A stretch of 64,000 nucleotides of DNA, taken from contig NJBM01000006.1 of the NCBI GenBank assembly GCA_005223045.1, forward strand, positions 62,001-126,000, in the 5' to 3' direction. The translations under genes and the position numbers were made by a program. The notes beneath the pieces were generated by a model. That model saw nothing but the letters and a program-made list of their open reading frames with translations. It did no database searches and had not been told where the DNA came from. The first letter of the stretch is position 1. Each line of letters starts with the position of its first letter. This document shows positions 27,089 to 35,034 of this stretch, in pieces. Source of the stretch: Planctomycetes bacterium B3_Pla. Lineage in GTDB: Bacteria; Planctomycetota; Phycisphaerae; Sedimentisphaerales; Anaerobacaceae.

Positions 27089-27146
27089 CAGATGACTTAT
27101 GCGAGATAAGAAAGGGCCTCAATGAAAGGCAGAAATAAGTAAGGTG

Positions 27147-27290
27147 TCCCTAATGGCACTAAGTTAAGCATATTTGATCGTCTCAGAGGCTGAGTAAGAT
27201 GCCGCTTGATTGGAAATTTCGCTGATTTGGCTGGCAAACAAGCTGCTCTCATAACCACGATTCCCCTTAACTTAGTGTCATTATAAGGGA
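27147..27290. repeat. Small inverted-repeat element (MITE-like)
   Basis: About 144 bp bounded by imperfect 22-25-nt inverted repeats: the left end contains AATGGCACTAAGTTAAG, and the right end, on the opposite strand, AATGACACTAAGTTAAG, both preceded by TCCCT. No open frame lies inside. It fits a non-autonomous transposon relic between selD and the next secreted gene. The rest of 27089-27376 holds nothing recognisable. Confidence 0.5.
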
Positions 27291-27376
27291 TCCGGATTTT
27301 CCAGAAAAAGCCGGTGGCTGTGGAGCTGTCCCTAGTTTTCTCATGCCTTTCATGTTTTCCCACTGGCCGGTTCGCG

Positions 27377-28825
27377 CTAAGGAGCTTTTTCATTCACATC
27401 TTTCTCGGGCACCCTTATCCTAAGAATGCGCTGATCGGGTCGGAAATGAGAGAACACGGTGATCGCCCACGGGCCCAAGGAACACTCATTGTCGCTCACG
27501 CACTGACGCCATAGCACAACTGTATTGGTTTCAAGGGTTTCCACAGCGACTTGCCAGCTGTGCTCTGGCGTCACCAGGCCGATCATTCGCGTAGACCCGT
27601 CGGGATCAAAAGTCCAACCGGCCATCCTCTTTTCACCTGCTGTAAAAGGCGAAACGGTCGAGACAGTTACGTAAGAGCCAGGTATCAGACCAAGTTGCAA
27701 TTGTAACGGTTCGCTCTTCTCGCGACGTGACGCCACTGGAAAGGTAAGCCCACTCTGTACCAGGTCGACCTCGAATCCAGTGGGGTTACCGTTGGCGTCC
27801 ATCAGCCGAAGTGCTTTGACCGGATACAGGCCGCCACTTTCCGGATATCCTTCGTACCACCAAGCATAAACACCGTCGGGGTTGGAGGACGGTCTATTGT
27901 CATAGGCCACCGCAGTATGGTGCCCGCCGGTCTCTGCATCGCAGAAGCCTCGCCTTACCGGTTCTTCGACTACGCCCTCCCACGTGATTCGGACGTTGTT
28001 AACTGTGCAGCCTCCAGCAAGACCGCCGTTGCGTATGAATCCCACGATAAAGCGCTGAGCAACGGCATTCCAAATGATGTCAGTGCTGGTTATGTCAAAA
28101 CCATCTGGAAATGTATCAACCTCGAACTCGGTTCCGATAGGCGTTCCGGCCGTATCAAAAAAACGGCCGAAAAGCCCATTGCCTCGCCCATACACCACGA
28201 GTAGCTTGATCTCGCCAACATGACGTCCCACGGCCACCGACGGCTTGACGCCACCGCCGACGTCGTGGTGGGTCGTCATGAACCTGCCTCCACACCAATT
28301 GTGTCTCATCAGTTTAGCGCGGAGAACATCGCCATCTCGGAGCCCATAAGAGAAGAAGGTTACATAGTTTGGGTTTCCGAATTCAAGCCGCACCTCTGGT
28401 TGTATGAGCCGAGCGGTTACTGCTTCGAGACTGCAAGTGCCTTGGAGCAAAGGACCTCCGGTTGCAGCCCGCACCCAGTCGGCCCGAGCTGCCACTCCAA
28501 TGGGCGATGACTTGAGCCCTGCATCTACGTCGAACCGCGCATAGCGAAGATCACCGCGCCCTAAGCGGTTGTCTGTTCGATCTTCGATGATATATGCGAC
28601 GACAAAACGCCGTCCGCCCAGACTGGATATGTCAGCGATTTGACGCCTTATGGTTCCCGCCAGCGGCTCGGGATCAACAACCACCTGTTTCCAGCCTGGA
28701 TGAATCCAGGCTTTTCCGTTTGCTAAAGAAGATTGCCCGGCCGCGAGGCCTACGCCAAGAACAACCAACATGGCCGTGTCCATGACGCACCGCACGGCAT
28801 TCCTCAGAAAAATTGCCTTTCGCAT
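27377..28825 (-). CDS. Secreted protein of unknown function
   Basis: 482 residues from the ATG at 28825, where AGGAGG lies 5 nt upstream; the first in-frame start (28882) has none. The signal peptide ends around GLAAGQSS. The mature chain contains beta-rich segments resembling propeller blades (GGRRFVVAYIIED, NAVAQRFIVGFI, GEIKLLVVYGRG) but no motif I can assign to a family. The codons are more GC-rich than in the biosynthetic genes and the product lacks Lys-rich stretches. It is followed on the same strand as the protease-VWA gene, with 181 nt between. It could be an exported sugar- or surface-binding protein; no function is claimed. Confidence 0.65.
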   Translation of the reverse strand: MRKAIFLRNAVRCVMDTAMLVVLGVGLAAGQSSLANGKAWIHPGWKQVVVDPEPLAGTIRRQIADISSLGGRRFVVAYIIEDRTDNRLGRGDLRYARFDVDAGLKSSPIGVAARADWVRAATGGPLLQGTCSLEAVTARLIQPEVRLEFGNPNYVTFFSYGLRDGDVLRAKLMRHNWCGGRFMTTHHDVGGGVKPSVAVGRHVGEIKLLVVYGRGNGLFGRFFDTAGTPIGTEFEVDTFPDGFDITSTDIIWNAVAQRFIVGFIRNGGLAGGCTVNNVRITWEGVVEEPVRRGFCDAETGGHHTAVAYDNRPSSNPDGVYAWWYEGYPESGGLYPVKALRLMDANGNPTGFEVDLVQSGLTFPVASRREKSEPLQLQLGLIPGSYVTVSTVSPFTAGEKRMAGWTFDPDGSTRMIGLVTPEHSWQVAVETLETNTVVLWRQCVSDNECSLGPWAITVFSHFRPDQRILRIRVPEKDVNEKAP

Positions 28826-29006
28826 CTTTACCTCCTGAAGCGGTTTTTGTTGTGCCCGCCGTGCCCTGTAACCGAAGAGCACCCATGATTTACTTCAGTA
28901 CATAGCGTCAAAGCTAACCGGGTGTCCATCATACAGACACCTCCTGCTCCGGCTTGCCCCCGGTCTCAGCTTCCGTCGTCTGGCCCCTGTCTCCCGTGGC
29001 ATTGTC

Positions 29007-31970
29007 CTAGCAGTCCGGTTCCTTTCCGCACTTCGGCTCCTTGAGGTTGACCTCGATACACACGCTCTTGACCCGCACGCGCTTCACATCCGGATCGTAG
29101 AGACCCATGCAATCCAGCAGCTTCCCTGCCGCATCGGTGCAGTCACGGCCTGGACAAGGCGGAACGCCAGTCGCTGGCGGCGTCATCGGCACCGGATCCC
29201 GGTCGGACTGATGTACCAACACGCCGGGAACGGGCGTGACGGACACGTCCCACACGATACTCACCCCGTAGCTTCCGTCCCCCCGATCCTTGACCTTGCC
29301 GCCGACACTGACGCCCGGCAACGGCGAGACCCTGAATCCATCTGTTCTGCCGGGGCCGAGCGGGTTGCCGTAGCGATCGCGCGGCACGATCACGAGCGTG
29401 CCGTGGCGTCCATCCGGCTGATCGGTGACGTTGAGCACCGTTACGTCCGAGCGGCCTGTGTCAATGCCCGGCTCGACGTGAATTGACCACAGCGCCTCGC
29501 GTGTGGCACGGCACCCCTCGCCATACGTTGCCACCGCTCTGAACTGGTACGTACCCTCGGCGCGAGTCAGGTCTTCGAGCCGATGGTTGTAGACGCCGTC
29601 CGGTTCCATGGCTCCGTCGTTGTGTGAGCCGTCGTCGAACAGCGGGACCCGCACTGTCGAAGTGGAGACCGGCAACACCCCGCCCGCTTGGCGCTGAATG
29701 GCCTGCAACGTGGTGTGGAACGCATCGACCGCGTCAGCCGAAGTCGTTGGCGGGCGAAGTCCAGTATTGGTCACGAGCTGGCCCAGAGCTACCGTGGGAA
29801 CCTCAATGGTCAGTTCCACCTCGGCCTTGGGGGTCGTGCCGTTGGGGTAATGGAGGCCAACCAGCGGGTCGATCGGGTCGCCCGTGTACACGCGCCTCGG
29901 TCCACCGAGGTGTACGAGCTTCGGCCCGCCGGCACAGACCACCAAAAAGAAGTAGCGCATGTCGCTCGGTGGGGGCGCGACATCGTCCCTGGCCGGCACC
30001 CGATCAACTGTGAATTGCCAAGTGCCATCCCGCTCGCCGTTATGTGGCAGTGGAATACGCCAGAACACCCAAGTCCGTCCGCGTATTTCCTTTGTGCATT
30101 TCTTGGTGATGAGCTTTCCGCTTGGAGTCCGGATATGCGCCCGCAATGGTGTTGATGGATCGTCCCAGCCCATCACCAGGGTGATGCGCTCCTCACCGCA
30201 TACCGAGAATTCGTGGGGCTCCGATTCCGCTTGGTCCGCCCGGAGCAAGAATTCGGGATCGACCAGCGCGCCGGTCCCGAAGATGTTACCGAAGCAGAGG
30301 CCGAAGAACTTTCGCAGTGTCAGGCCATCGACCGCCCGCGTGAAGTCTCCACCGTGCTCCCGTGCGATTCGGCTCAGCAGCGGCCCATTGATTTCGGCAT
30401 CGGAACCGAATCCGATGACGCAGAGCTTGGTCGAACCCAAGAGTCCTTCGCGATCTTCGATCATCGGCGCTGTATTTTGCAGGCCGTCGCTCAGCAGGAG
30501 GACTGCGCTGTCGTTCGGGGAGCCGGAACCGAAGGCCGATATTGCGACCTCAATCCCGGCACCGATGCTGGTGGTGCCGCCTGTGGAGATCGCACCAATA
30601 TCCCCCGTCGTGAACGGTGGCGGTCCGACCAGCAAGGGTTTCACGGTGGCAACGGGACCTGGCGGTCTGTCGGGGCTCGCCGTAGAGTTGAAAGTCACCA
30701 GCCCAAGGCGGTCGCCCTGCTCTTCGCGGACCAACCGCACAAAGAGTGACGCTGCATCCTGTGCCTCTTCGAGCTTGGTGCGGCCGACTGGCGGCGCCGA
30801 GCTGGCCATGCTTCCCGAACGGTCGAAGACCACCATCACGTCGAGCGGAACGGCGGATGCCGGCGGGTTGGACAGCGCAGCCTTGATGGGTGCGATCGGC
30901 ACGTAGGTCACGCTGCATGCACCAGAGGAGGAGCAGGATCCCCCTCTGCTGAGTGGGCCTGCCACCAGAAGGCAGTTGGTGTCGAACAGCGCAGAGCCGG
31001 AGCTTCCACCGGCGTAATCAAAGCCGGAGATGGTTCCTCCGCCATGGACACCGGCCTGCATCTTCTTCACAGCACCATTGGGGTGATGCATCGTAAAGAT
31101 CGTTTCCCCGCTCATCGGCGCGGCGTCGCGCATCTCAAGCGGGGCTGGAAGCGCACCGGGTGCGGTATCGAGGCGCACTATCACCCAGTCCGTCGCCACC
31201 GGCGGGATACTGCCCGTGGGCGGACTGCCTGACACTAAGTCTTTGATGACTTTGAAGAATCGGGTGACGTGCGCCGCGGGCCGGTGACCGTCGCACGCCG
31301 TTGCATAGTCGAACGTGACCGAGGCGCTCCGGACGTCTTCCCCACTCGGATCGGTCAGGCAGTGACGCCCTGTGAGGAATAAATCGGCCGCGATCAGTGT
31401 CCCCGAACAACTGCTGACGTGGCCGTCATGCACTGAGATGATGATGCCCGTCGCCGCTGCGACCCGATCCTTCACCCCGGTCGGAATGGAGGGCAACGGG
31501 CAGGCGGCGTTCCGCCAGGCGAAGTCCGGGTTACACTCCAGCCGCTTTTCGTACTTCGGTTTCTCATAGGGATCGGTGTGCAGAAACGGGTCGGGGTTGG
31601 TTTGGCCGACGCAGCCGGGCTTGCTTGGTTTCCCAAAAGCAGTCGGCTCGCCGCTTCCGTACTCGAGCAGTCGGGCGCTACCGCTGCCGCCAGTGATGCG
31701 GATGGAGATGGGCCTAGGCGTTACGTAATCCGGCTCAAGTGTGTTAACCGGTCTGGACCAGAAGCTCGAACCGGAACTCGCATTGAACACATCGGCACCG
31801 TAGCCCAGATCCACCGTCAGTCTGGCGGCTCCAGTGAGATTCACGTTATCGAAGTGCAGCATTACGAATCGCGGGCCGCCAAGCGGACCAGGGCTGGGAA
31901 TAAGGTTGAGGCCTGTGGTCTCATTGAATGTGCGACCATCGGGCACGATGCGTCCAAGGTTATGGCTCAT
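29007..31970 (-). CDS. Trypsin-like serine protease / von Willebrand factor A fusion protein
   Basis: 987 residues. The first 170 have no named domain. A trypsin-fold domain follows, with the triad in LTGRHCLTDPS (His), VATDWVIVRLD (Asp) and YAGGSSGSALFD (Ser). Next comes a VWA domain with the MIDAS motif DRSGSMASS, TFNSTASP and LLLSDGLQNTAP. The C-terminal third has Ig-like segments (ELTIEVPTVALG, GTYQFRAVATYGEG, GTLVIVPRDRYGNP) and a Cys-rich tail. There is no classical signal peptide, although the disulfide-like cysteines imply an extracytoplasmic site. High GC and a distinct codon pattern suggest acquisition by transfer. It likely acts in surface proteolysis or adhesion. Confidence 0.75.
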   Translation of the reverse strand: MSHNLGRIVPDGRTFNETTGLNLIPSPGPLGGPRFVMLHFDNVNLTGAARLTVDLGYGADVFNASSGSSFWSRPVNTLEPDYVTPRPISIRITGGSGSARLLEYGSGEPTAFGKPSKPGCVGQTNPDPFLHTDPYEKPKYEKRLECNPDFAWRNAACPLPSIPTGVKDRVAAATGIIISVHDGHVSSCSGTLIAADLFLTGRHCLTDPSGEDVRSASVTFDYATACDGHRPAAHVTRFFKVIKDLVSGSPPTGSIPPVATDWVIVRLDTAPGALPAPLEMRDAAPMSGETIFTMHHPNGAVKKMQAGVHGGGTISGFDYAGGSSGSALFDTNCLLVAGPLSRGGSCSSSGACSVTYVPIAPIKAALSNPPASAVPLDVMVVFDRSGSMASSAPPVGRTKLEEAQDAASLFVRLVREEQGDRLGLVTFNSTASPDRPPGPVATVKPLLVGPPPFTTGDIGAISTGGTTSIGAGIEVAISAFGSGSPNDSAVLLLSDGLQNTAPMIEDREGLLGSTKLCVIGFGSDAEINGPLLSRIAREHGGDFTRAVDGLTLRKFFGLCFGNIFGTGALVDPEFLLRADQAESEPHEFSVCGEERITLVMGWDDPSTPLRAHIRTPSGKLITKKCTKEIRGRTWVFWRIPLPHNGERDGTWQFTVDRVPARDDVAPPPSDMRYFFLVVCAGGPKLVHLGGPRRVYTGDPIDPLVGLHYPNGTTPKAEVELTIEVPTVALGQLVTNTGLRPPTTSADAVDAFHTTLQAIQRQAGGVLPVSTSTVRVPLFDDGSHNDGAMEPDGVYNHRLEDLTRAEGTYQFRAVATYGEGCRATREALWSIHVEPGIDTGRSDVTVLNVTDQPDGRHGTLVIVPRDRYGNPLGPGRTDGFRVSPLPGVSVGGKVKDRGDGSYGVSIVWDVSVTPVPGVLVHQSDRDPVPMTPPATGVPPCPGRDCTDAAGKLLDCMGLYDPDVKRVRVKSVCIEVNLKEPKCGKEPDC

Positions 31971-32660
31971 AGTTACCTCCTTGCTCTCTGTGGAAAACTA
32001 GGGACAGTCGCCGTTACACTTCTCTGTTTTCGGTTTGTTATCTTTCCTCTGTCTTTCTTGTTTATTGGGGACGCTTATGTAGGATGGATTTTAGCCCATG
32101 TCGTCCTCTTGGCTATGCGCGCGTCATTTGCCGACAAACGTCTCAACAATATCGCTCTTGCCATCTTGTTGTCTCCAAGACCCGCTCTTCAACCGGGCAT
32201 GTTACGTCTCTCTCAGCATTTCGCAAACGGGGCGCGTGACTTAGAGCCTTCACTGTCAACTCCCTACGTTAAGGTGTATCCGCTACCGCTAATCCGCCTT
32301 TGCTCCTTCCTTCTACGTCCGCTGCTTCCGCGTGCCATCGACGCAAACCGGTCGATTTATGAGGCTGATTCTAATGAGGTTCATTTTTCTGTCAATCGGG
32401 GCAACCCCTGATTCTTCTATCGGGGAATTACTGTAACTGTTATGGGGATTTCCCCGATGCCAGCACGCTTTGTTGGGAATTTAGATGGCTGACACGCCAC
32501 GGCGATGGAGAAAGCGACTATGAAACGCGGCGCGGCGGGGAATCATGAACCAAATCGTGTAAAACAAGCTTGTTCCTTCAACTCTGTTCAGGGCAGGCTC
32601 TGAGCAGCGTCGAATGGAGCCAATTGCAAGGCCGCAACCGCCCACCAAGGTTCGGGGCAA
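31971..32660. other. Gene-free stretch upstream of tRNA-Sec
   Basis: About 690 nt without a gene I can support on either strand. An open frame on the plus strand extends into it from inside the protease gene, but its sequence has no protein-like features. GGGGACGCTTATG and GGGACAGTCGCC-type ends at 32066 and 31994 look like transposon relics. CTGTTCAGGGCAGGCTCTGAG...GTCGAATGG (32583-32615) is a copy of a dispersed repeat. Confidence 0.4.
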
Positions 32661-32667
32661 TTACTCA

Positions 32668-32696
32668 TTGACTGGATGAAGCTGACTTATTACTAT
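32668..32696 (+). promoter_or_regulatory. Predicted promoter of the tRNA-Sec / selenoprotein operon
   Basis: TTGACT (32668-32673), a 17-nt spacer and TACTAT (32691-32696). Transcription would start about 25 nt before the tRNA, and the downstream selenoprotein gene has no room for a promoter of its own. Confidence 0.55.
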
Positions 32697-32728
32697 TGTA
32701 CGTGTTAGAATGACAGAGAATGCTCTGC

Positions 32729-32823
32729 GGAGGTGACTGGTGCCTGGTGGTGCCCCTGGTCTTCAAAACCAGTGTGGGGCTGATAAGGTCCCGGGTGGGT
32801 TCGATTCCCATTCGCCTCCGCCA
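32729..32823 (+). tRNA. selC: Selenocysteine tRNA (anticodon TCA)
   Basis: 95 nt including an encoded CCA. The 8-bp acceptor stem (GGAGGTGA with TCGCCTCC) is the hallmark of bacterial tRNA-Sec. A 6-bp D stem (GGTGCC/GGTGCC, with two G-U pairs) closes on a 4-nt loop, as in known tRNA-Sec. The anticodon stem CTGGT/ACCAG encloses CTTCAAA, so the anticodon is TCA and reads UGA. A long extra arm and a T arm with TTCGATT follow, then discriminator G and CCA. Nothing separates it from the next gene but 3 nt. Confidence 0.96.
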
Positions 32824-32826
32824 TTT

Positions 32827-33084
32827 ATGATGACGAGAAAGACAAAAATCACGATTTTCTGCCTGCTGATTCTATTCGGGGCAGTTCTGCTCAGCTACGG
32901 CGGGCTGCTGCATTCTGCGGATGTTTTCCCCCAGCACCAGGACGGTTCGCCGGCAGTAGCCAAATCCGAACCCGCTCTGATTAAAGAAGCATCGGTGGGC
33001 GGCTTAAAGCGAGATACGTCGGGTAAGATCAAACAGACGTACACCGGCAAAGCGCCAAAAGCGTGCGCAACGTGAGTTGATTAG
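32827..33084 (+). CDS. Predicted selenoprotein: membrane-anchored protein with C-terminal CATU redox motif (TGA at 33073-33075 read as Sec)
   Basis: A conventional reading stops at TGA 33073-33075; reading it as Sec adds V-D and ends at TAG 33082-33084, giving 85 residues. Residues 7-26 form one membrane helix (ITIFCLLILFGAVLLSYGG); the rest is a polar tail ending APKACATU-VD, where Cys80 and Sec83 form a C-x-x-U pair like the redox site of thioredoxin-type selenoproteins. A perfect 8-bp hairpin starts 11 nt after the TGA. The ATG follows the tRNA-Sec CCA by 3 nt and has no Shine-Dalgarno sequence. The NapH-like gene begins 6 nt after the TAG. A membrane-bound selenol relay to or from the quinone pool is inferred. 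Confidence 0.85.
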
Positions 33085-33086
33085 GA

Positions 33087-33105
33087 GACCATGGCGGCCA
33101 TGGTC
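33087..33105 (+). promoter_or_regulatory. bSECIS-like hairpin overlapping the start of the NapH-like gene
   Basis: GACCATGG (33087-33094), loop CGG (33095-33097), CCATGGTC (33098-33105): a perfect 8-bp stem. The stem starts 11 nt and the loop 19 nt after the TGA, almost the same geometry as the hairpin at 19063. Both candidate start codons of the next gene (33091 and 33100) lie inside the stem, so it could also gate that gene's translation. Confidence 0.75.
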
Positions 33106-33948
33106 AAAAAAACCAAATTAGGCGATCTCGCTTCAAGACTCGTTCCCTGGCGAATATGGATACAGACGGCCTTTCTCCTCGTCTGGCTCGATCCGGCAGG
33201 ATTCCGCCTGCATACCGTCTGCTCGCCGGTTTTTCATTGCTATGCGTGTCCCCTCTCGACGTTTGCCTGCCCTATCGGCATAATCGCCCAGTTCAGTGCG
33301 CTGCATCTTTTCCCCTTTATGGCGGTCGGGCTGTTGATTGCCTTCGGCGCTCTGTTCGGTTCGCTTATATGCGGCTGGGTCTGCCCCTTCGGCTTTCTCC
33401 AGGACCTGGTGGCGAAGGTCCCGACACCAAAGTTCGATCCGCCCAGGTTGACCGGCTATTTACGTTATGTCATGCTGATCGGAACAGTCCTGGCCATCCC
33501 CTACCTCTTTGGCGAGGAGCACCCGCTCTTTGTCTGCCGCATCTGCCCGGCCGGTGCGCTGGAGGCGGCTGTGCCCAACATGCTCGGACAAGCCTTTGCG
33601 GGCGAGCAGATTGCCTGGCCGAACGCCGTGAAGTTGATAATCCTCGTTCTATTTCTGGTCGCGATTTTCTTCGTGAAAAGACCCTGGTGCAGACTGTTGT
33701 GCCCACTCGGAGCGATATTCTCATTGTTCAACCGCGTCTCGGCATTCTTCCTGCGAGTTGACGCCGACGAATGCACTCACTGCGAACAATGCCATAAACT
33801 GTGCGAGTACGGCATAGAACCGGAAAAGACGCCAAATAATCTGGACTGCGTCCGCTGCCTCGAATGCACCAAATGCAGCCCCGAAGCCCTGACCCTGGGA
33901 ACAATCTTCGAGCCTGCGGAGCAAAAGCAACATCCCTTGACAAAATGA
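33091..33948 (+). CDS. NapH/CcoG-type membrane polyferredoxin (quinol dehydrogenase-like)
   Basis: 285 residues with about five membrane helices. Cysteine clusters occur at the membrane face (CSPVFHCYACPLSTFACPIG, CGWVCPFG, CRICPAG, CRLLCPLG), and two ferredoxin [4Fe-4S] motifs form the tail (CTHCEQCHKLC and CVRCLECTKC). The family passes electrons between quinols and soluble or periplasmic carriers. It starts 6 nt after the stop of the CATU selenoprotein, so the two are surely co-translated. AGGAG lies only 3 nt before the ATG at 33091, so the ATG at 33100 may be used instead. The partner is probably the selenoprotein and the small iron protein that follows. Confidence 0.88.
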   Translation: MAAMVKKTKLGDLASRLVPWRIWIQTAFLLVWLDPAGFRLHTVCSPVFHCYACPLSTFACPIGIIAQFSALHLFPFMAVGLLIAFGALFGSLICGWVCPFGFLQDLVAKVPTPKFDPPRLTGYLRYVMLIGTVLAIPYLFGEEHPLFVCRICPAGALEAAVPNMLGQAFAGEQIAWPNAVKLIILVLFLVAIFFVKRPWCRLLCPLGAIFSLFNRVSAFFLRVDADECTHCEQCHKLCEYGIEPEKTPNNLDCVRCLECTKCSPEALTLGTIFEPAEQKQHPLTK

Positions 33949-34091
33949 TAGAACTACGGTAATACTTCTAACAGAGCGTGTCCGATTTTCTTTGCTTTGC
34001 GCGCTGCACTTACGGGGACTAACAACCTAAGCGAGACGGTTTAAAAAAATGTGGGAGCTGACTCACCCAAGAATAAGGAGATACCATTATT

Positions 34092-34247
34092 ATGGAGCCT
34101 GTCAAGATCGATCAAATACTGTGCTGCGACAAGTGCGGCGTCGAACTAAAAGTCGTCAAGGATTGCGACACATCATGCGTATGCAACATCATCTGCTGTG
34201 AGCAGCCAATGAGACTCAAAGAAAATCCGGGCGCAGAAGAATCCTGA
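34092..34247 (+). CDS. Small desulforedoxin-like iron-binding protein
   Basis: 51 residues. Cysteines at 11, 12, 15, 25, 29, 31, 35 and 36 appear as LCCDKCGVELKVVKDC, CVC and CCEQPMRLK. The C-x-x-C plus C-C-x-x-P-M pattern is that of the desulforedoxin fold (N-terminal domain of superoxide reductase), here with an inserted loop of four extra residues and two extra cysteines. Fe(Cys)4 binding and one-electron transfer are the expected roles. AAGGAG lies 14 nt upstream. It follows the NapH-like gene by 143 nt on the same strand and could be its soluble electron partner. Confidence 0.65.
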   Translation: MEPVKIDQILCCDKCGVELKVVKDCDTSCVCNIICCEQPMRLKENPGAEES

Positions 34248-34356
34248 GCAGCACGCGCCAGCGCCAATCCGGCCCAGGCACCGTCATGCCGAGCGCAGCA
34301 GAGACACATGGCTGGGGACAGTCTATAGGACAACAGCATACAAAGAGAGGACTCTT

Positions 34357-34941
34357 ATGAAATTCAACGGCATCAATCATTTGGCAATGGCGACCGGGGA
34401 TATAGACGCGACGATCCGCTTCTGGCGCGATTTGCTTGGCATGCGCCTGGTAGGGGGGCTGGGCGAGCCGGGATTTCGGCACTATTTCTTCGAGATAAGC
34501 GAAACCGACCTGATCGCCTTCTTCGAGTGGCCCGGCGTCGAACCTGTCGAGCACAAGGCACACGGCAAGCCTGTCAAGGGGCCGTTCGTGTTCGACCACG
34601 TTTCCTTCGGCGTCGAGACCGTTGAAGAACTTTGGCAATTGAAGGACAAGCTGGACGCTGCGGGTTTCGACTCTTCGGACATGATCGATCACGGATTCAT
34701 TCATTCGATATACGCCTTCGATCCGAACGGTATCCCCATCGAGTTTAGCTGGACCGTGGATGGCAGAAACATCCACGCTGAGCCGATAATGGGTGACGCC
34801 GAACCTACCGCTGTCGCCAAAGAAGGACCCGATCCCCAGCCCGACCGCTGGCCGGCAGTGACGAATCCGACCCCGCCAGCCCATCGACGAGTTTACCCCG
34901 GCGCAGGCAGTGAACTCTTTCACGGGAAGAAGGAGCAATAG
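34357..34941 (+). CDS. VOC-family (glyoxalase/dioxygenase superfamily) protein
   Basis: 194 residues. A two-module VOC fold: MKFNGINHLAMATGDIDATI begins the first beta-alpha-beta unit (possible metal ligand His8), then FRHYFFEIS and a second unit KGPFVFDHVSFGVETVEELW, with FDPNGIPIEFSW as the final strand (metal ligand Glu). The C-terminal 50 residues are polar and Pro-rich and unlike the family. Roles range from lactoylglutathione lyase to fosfomycin resistance; none can be assigned. AGAGAGG lies upstream of the ATG. Confidence 0.82.
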   Translation: MKFNGINHLAMATGDIDATIRFWRDLLGMRLVGGLGEPGFRHYFFEISETDLIAFFEWPGVEPVEHKAHGKPVKGPFVFDHVSFGVETVEELWQLKDKLDAAGFDSSDMIDHGFIHSIYAFDPNGIPIEFSWTVDGRNIHAEPIMGDAEPTAVAKEGPDPQPDRWPAVTNPTPPAHRRVYPGAGSELFHGKKEQ

Positions 34942-34985
34942 TGCGGGGCTCCCTTGGGGATGCCTTACGGTATTGCCTCACCTTA
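34941..34985. repeat. Dispersed 40-nt palindromic-ended repeat, copy 1
   Basis: GGGGCTCCCTTGGGGATGCC followed by TTACGGTATTGCCTCACC. It directly follows the VOC stop codon. The other copies are at 39103-39143 and 39952-39991. GGTGGGG at one end pairs with CCCCACC at the other in the better-preserved copies. Confidence 0.7.
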
Positions 34986-35034
34986 TTCTCTGCCGGTCGG
35001 ATGGGCCGGGAGGCGTGTTAATTCCGATGCGAGA

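Noticed and set aside
31578-32411. 277-codon plus-strand open frame over the end of the protease gene
   Set aside because: It is antisense to a well-supported trypsin-VWA gene for half its length, and the remainder lacks any domain or ribosome site.
34245-34356. Read-through of the TGA ending the desulforedoxin-like gene
   Set aside because: The downstream codons overlap a dispersed repeat, show no protein-like features and have no SECIS hairpin.
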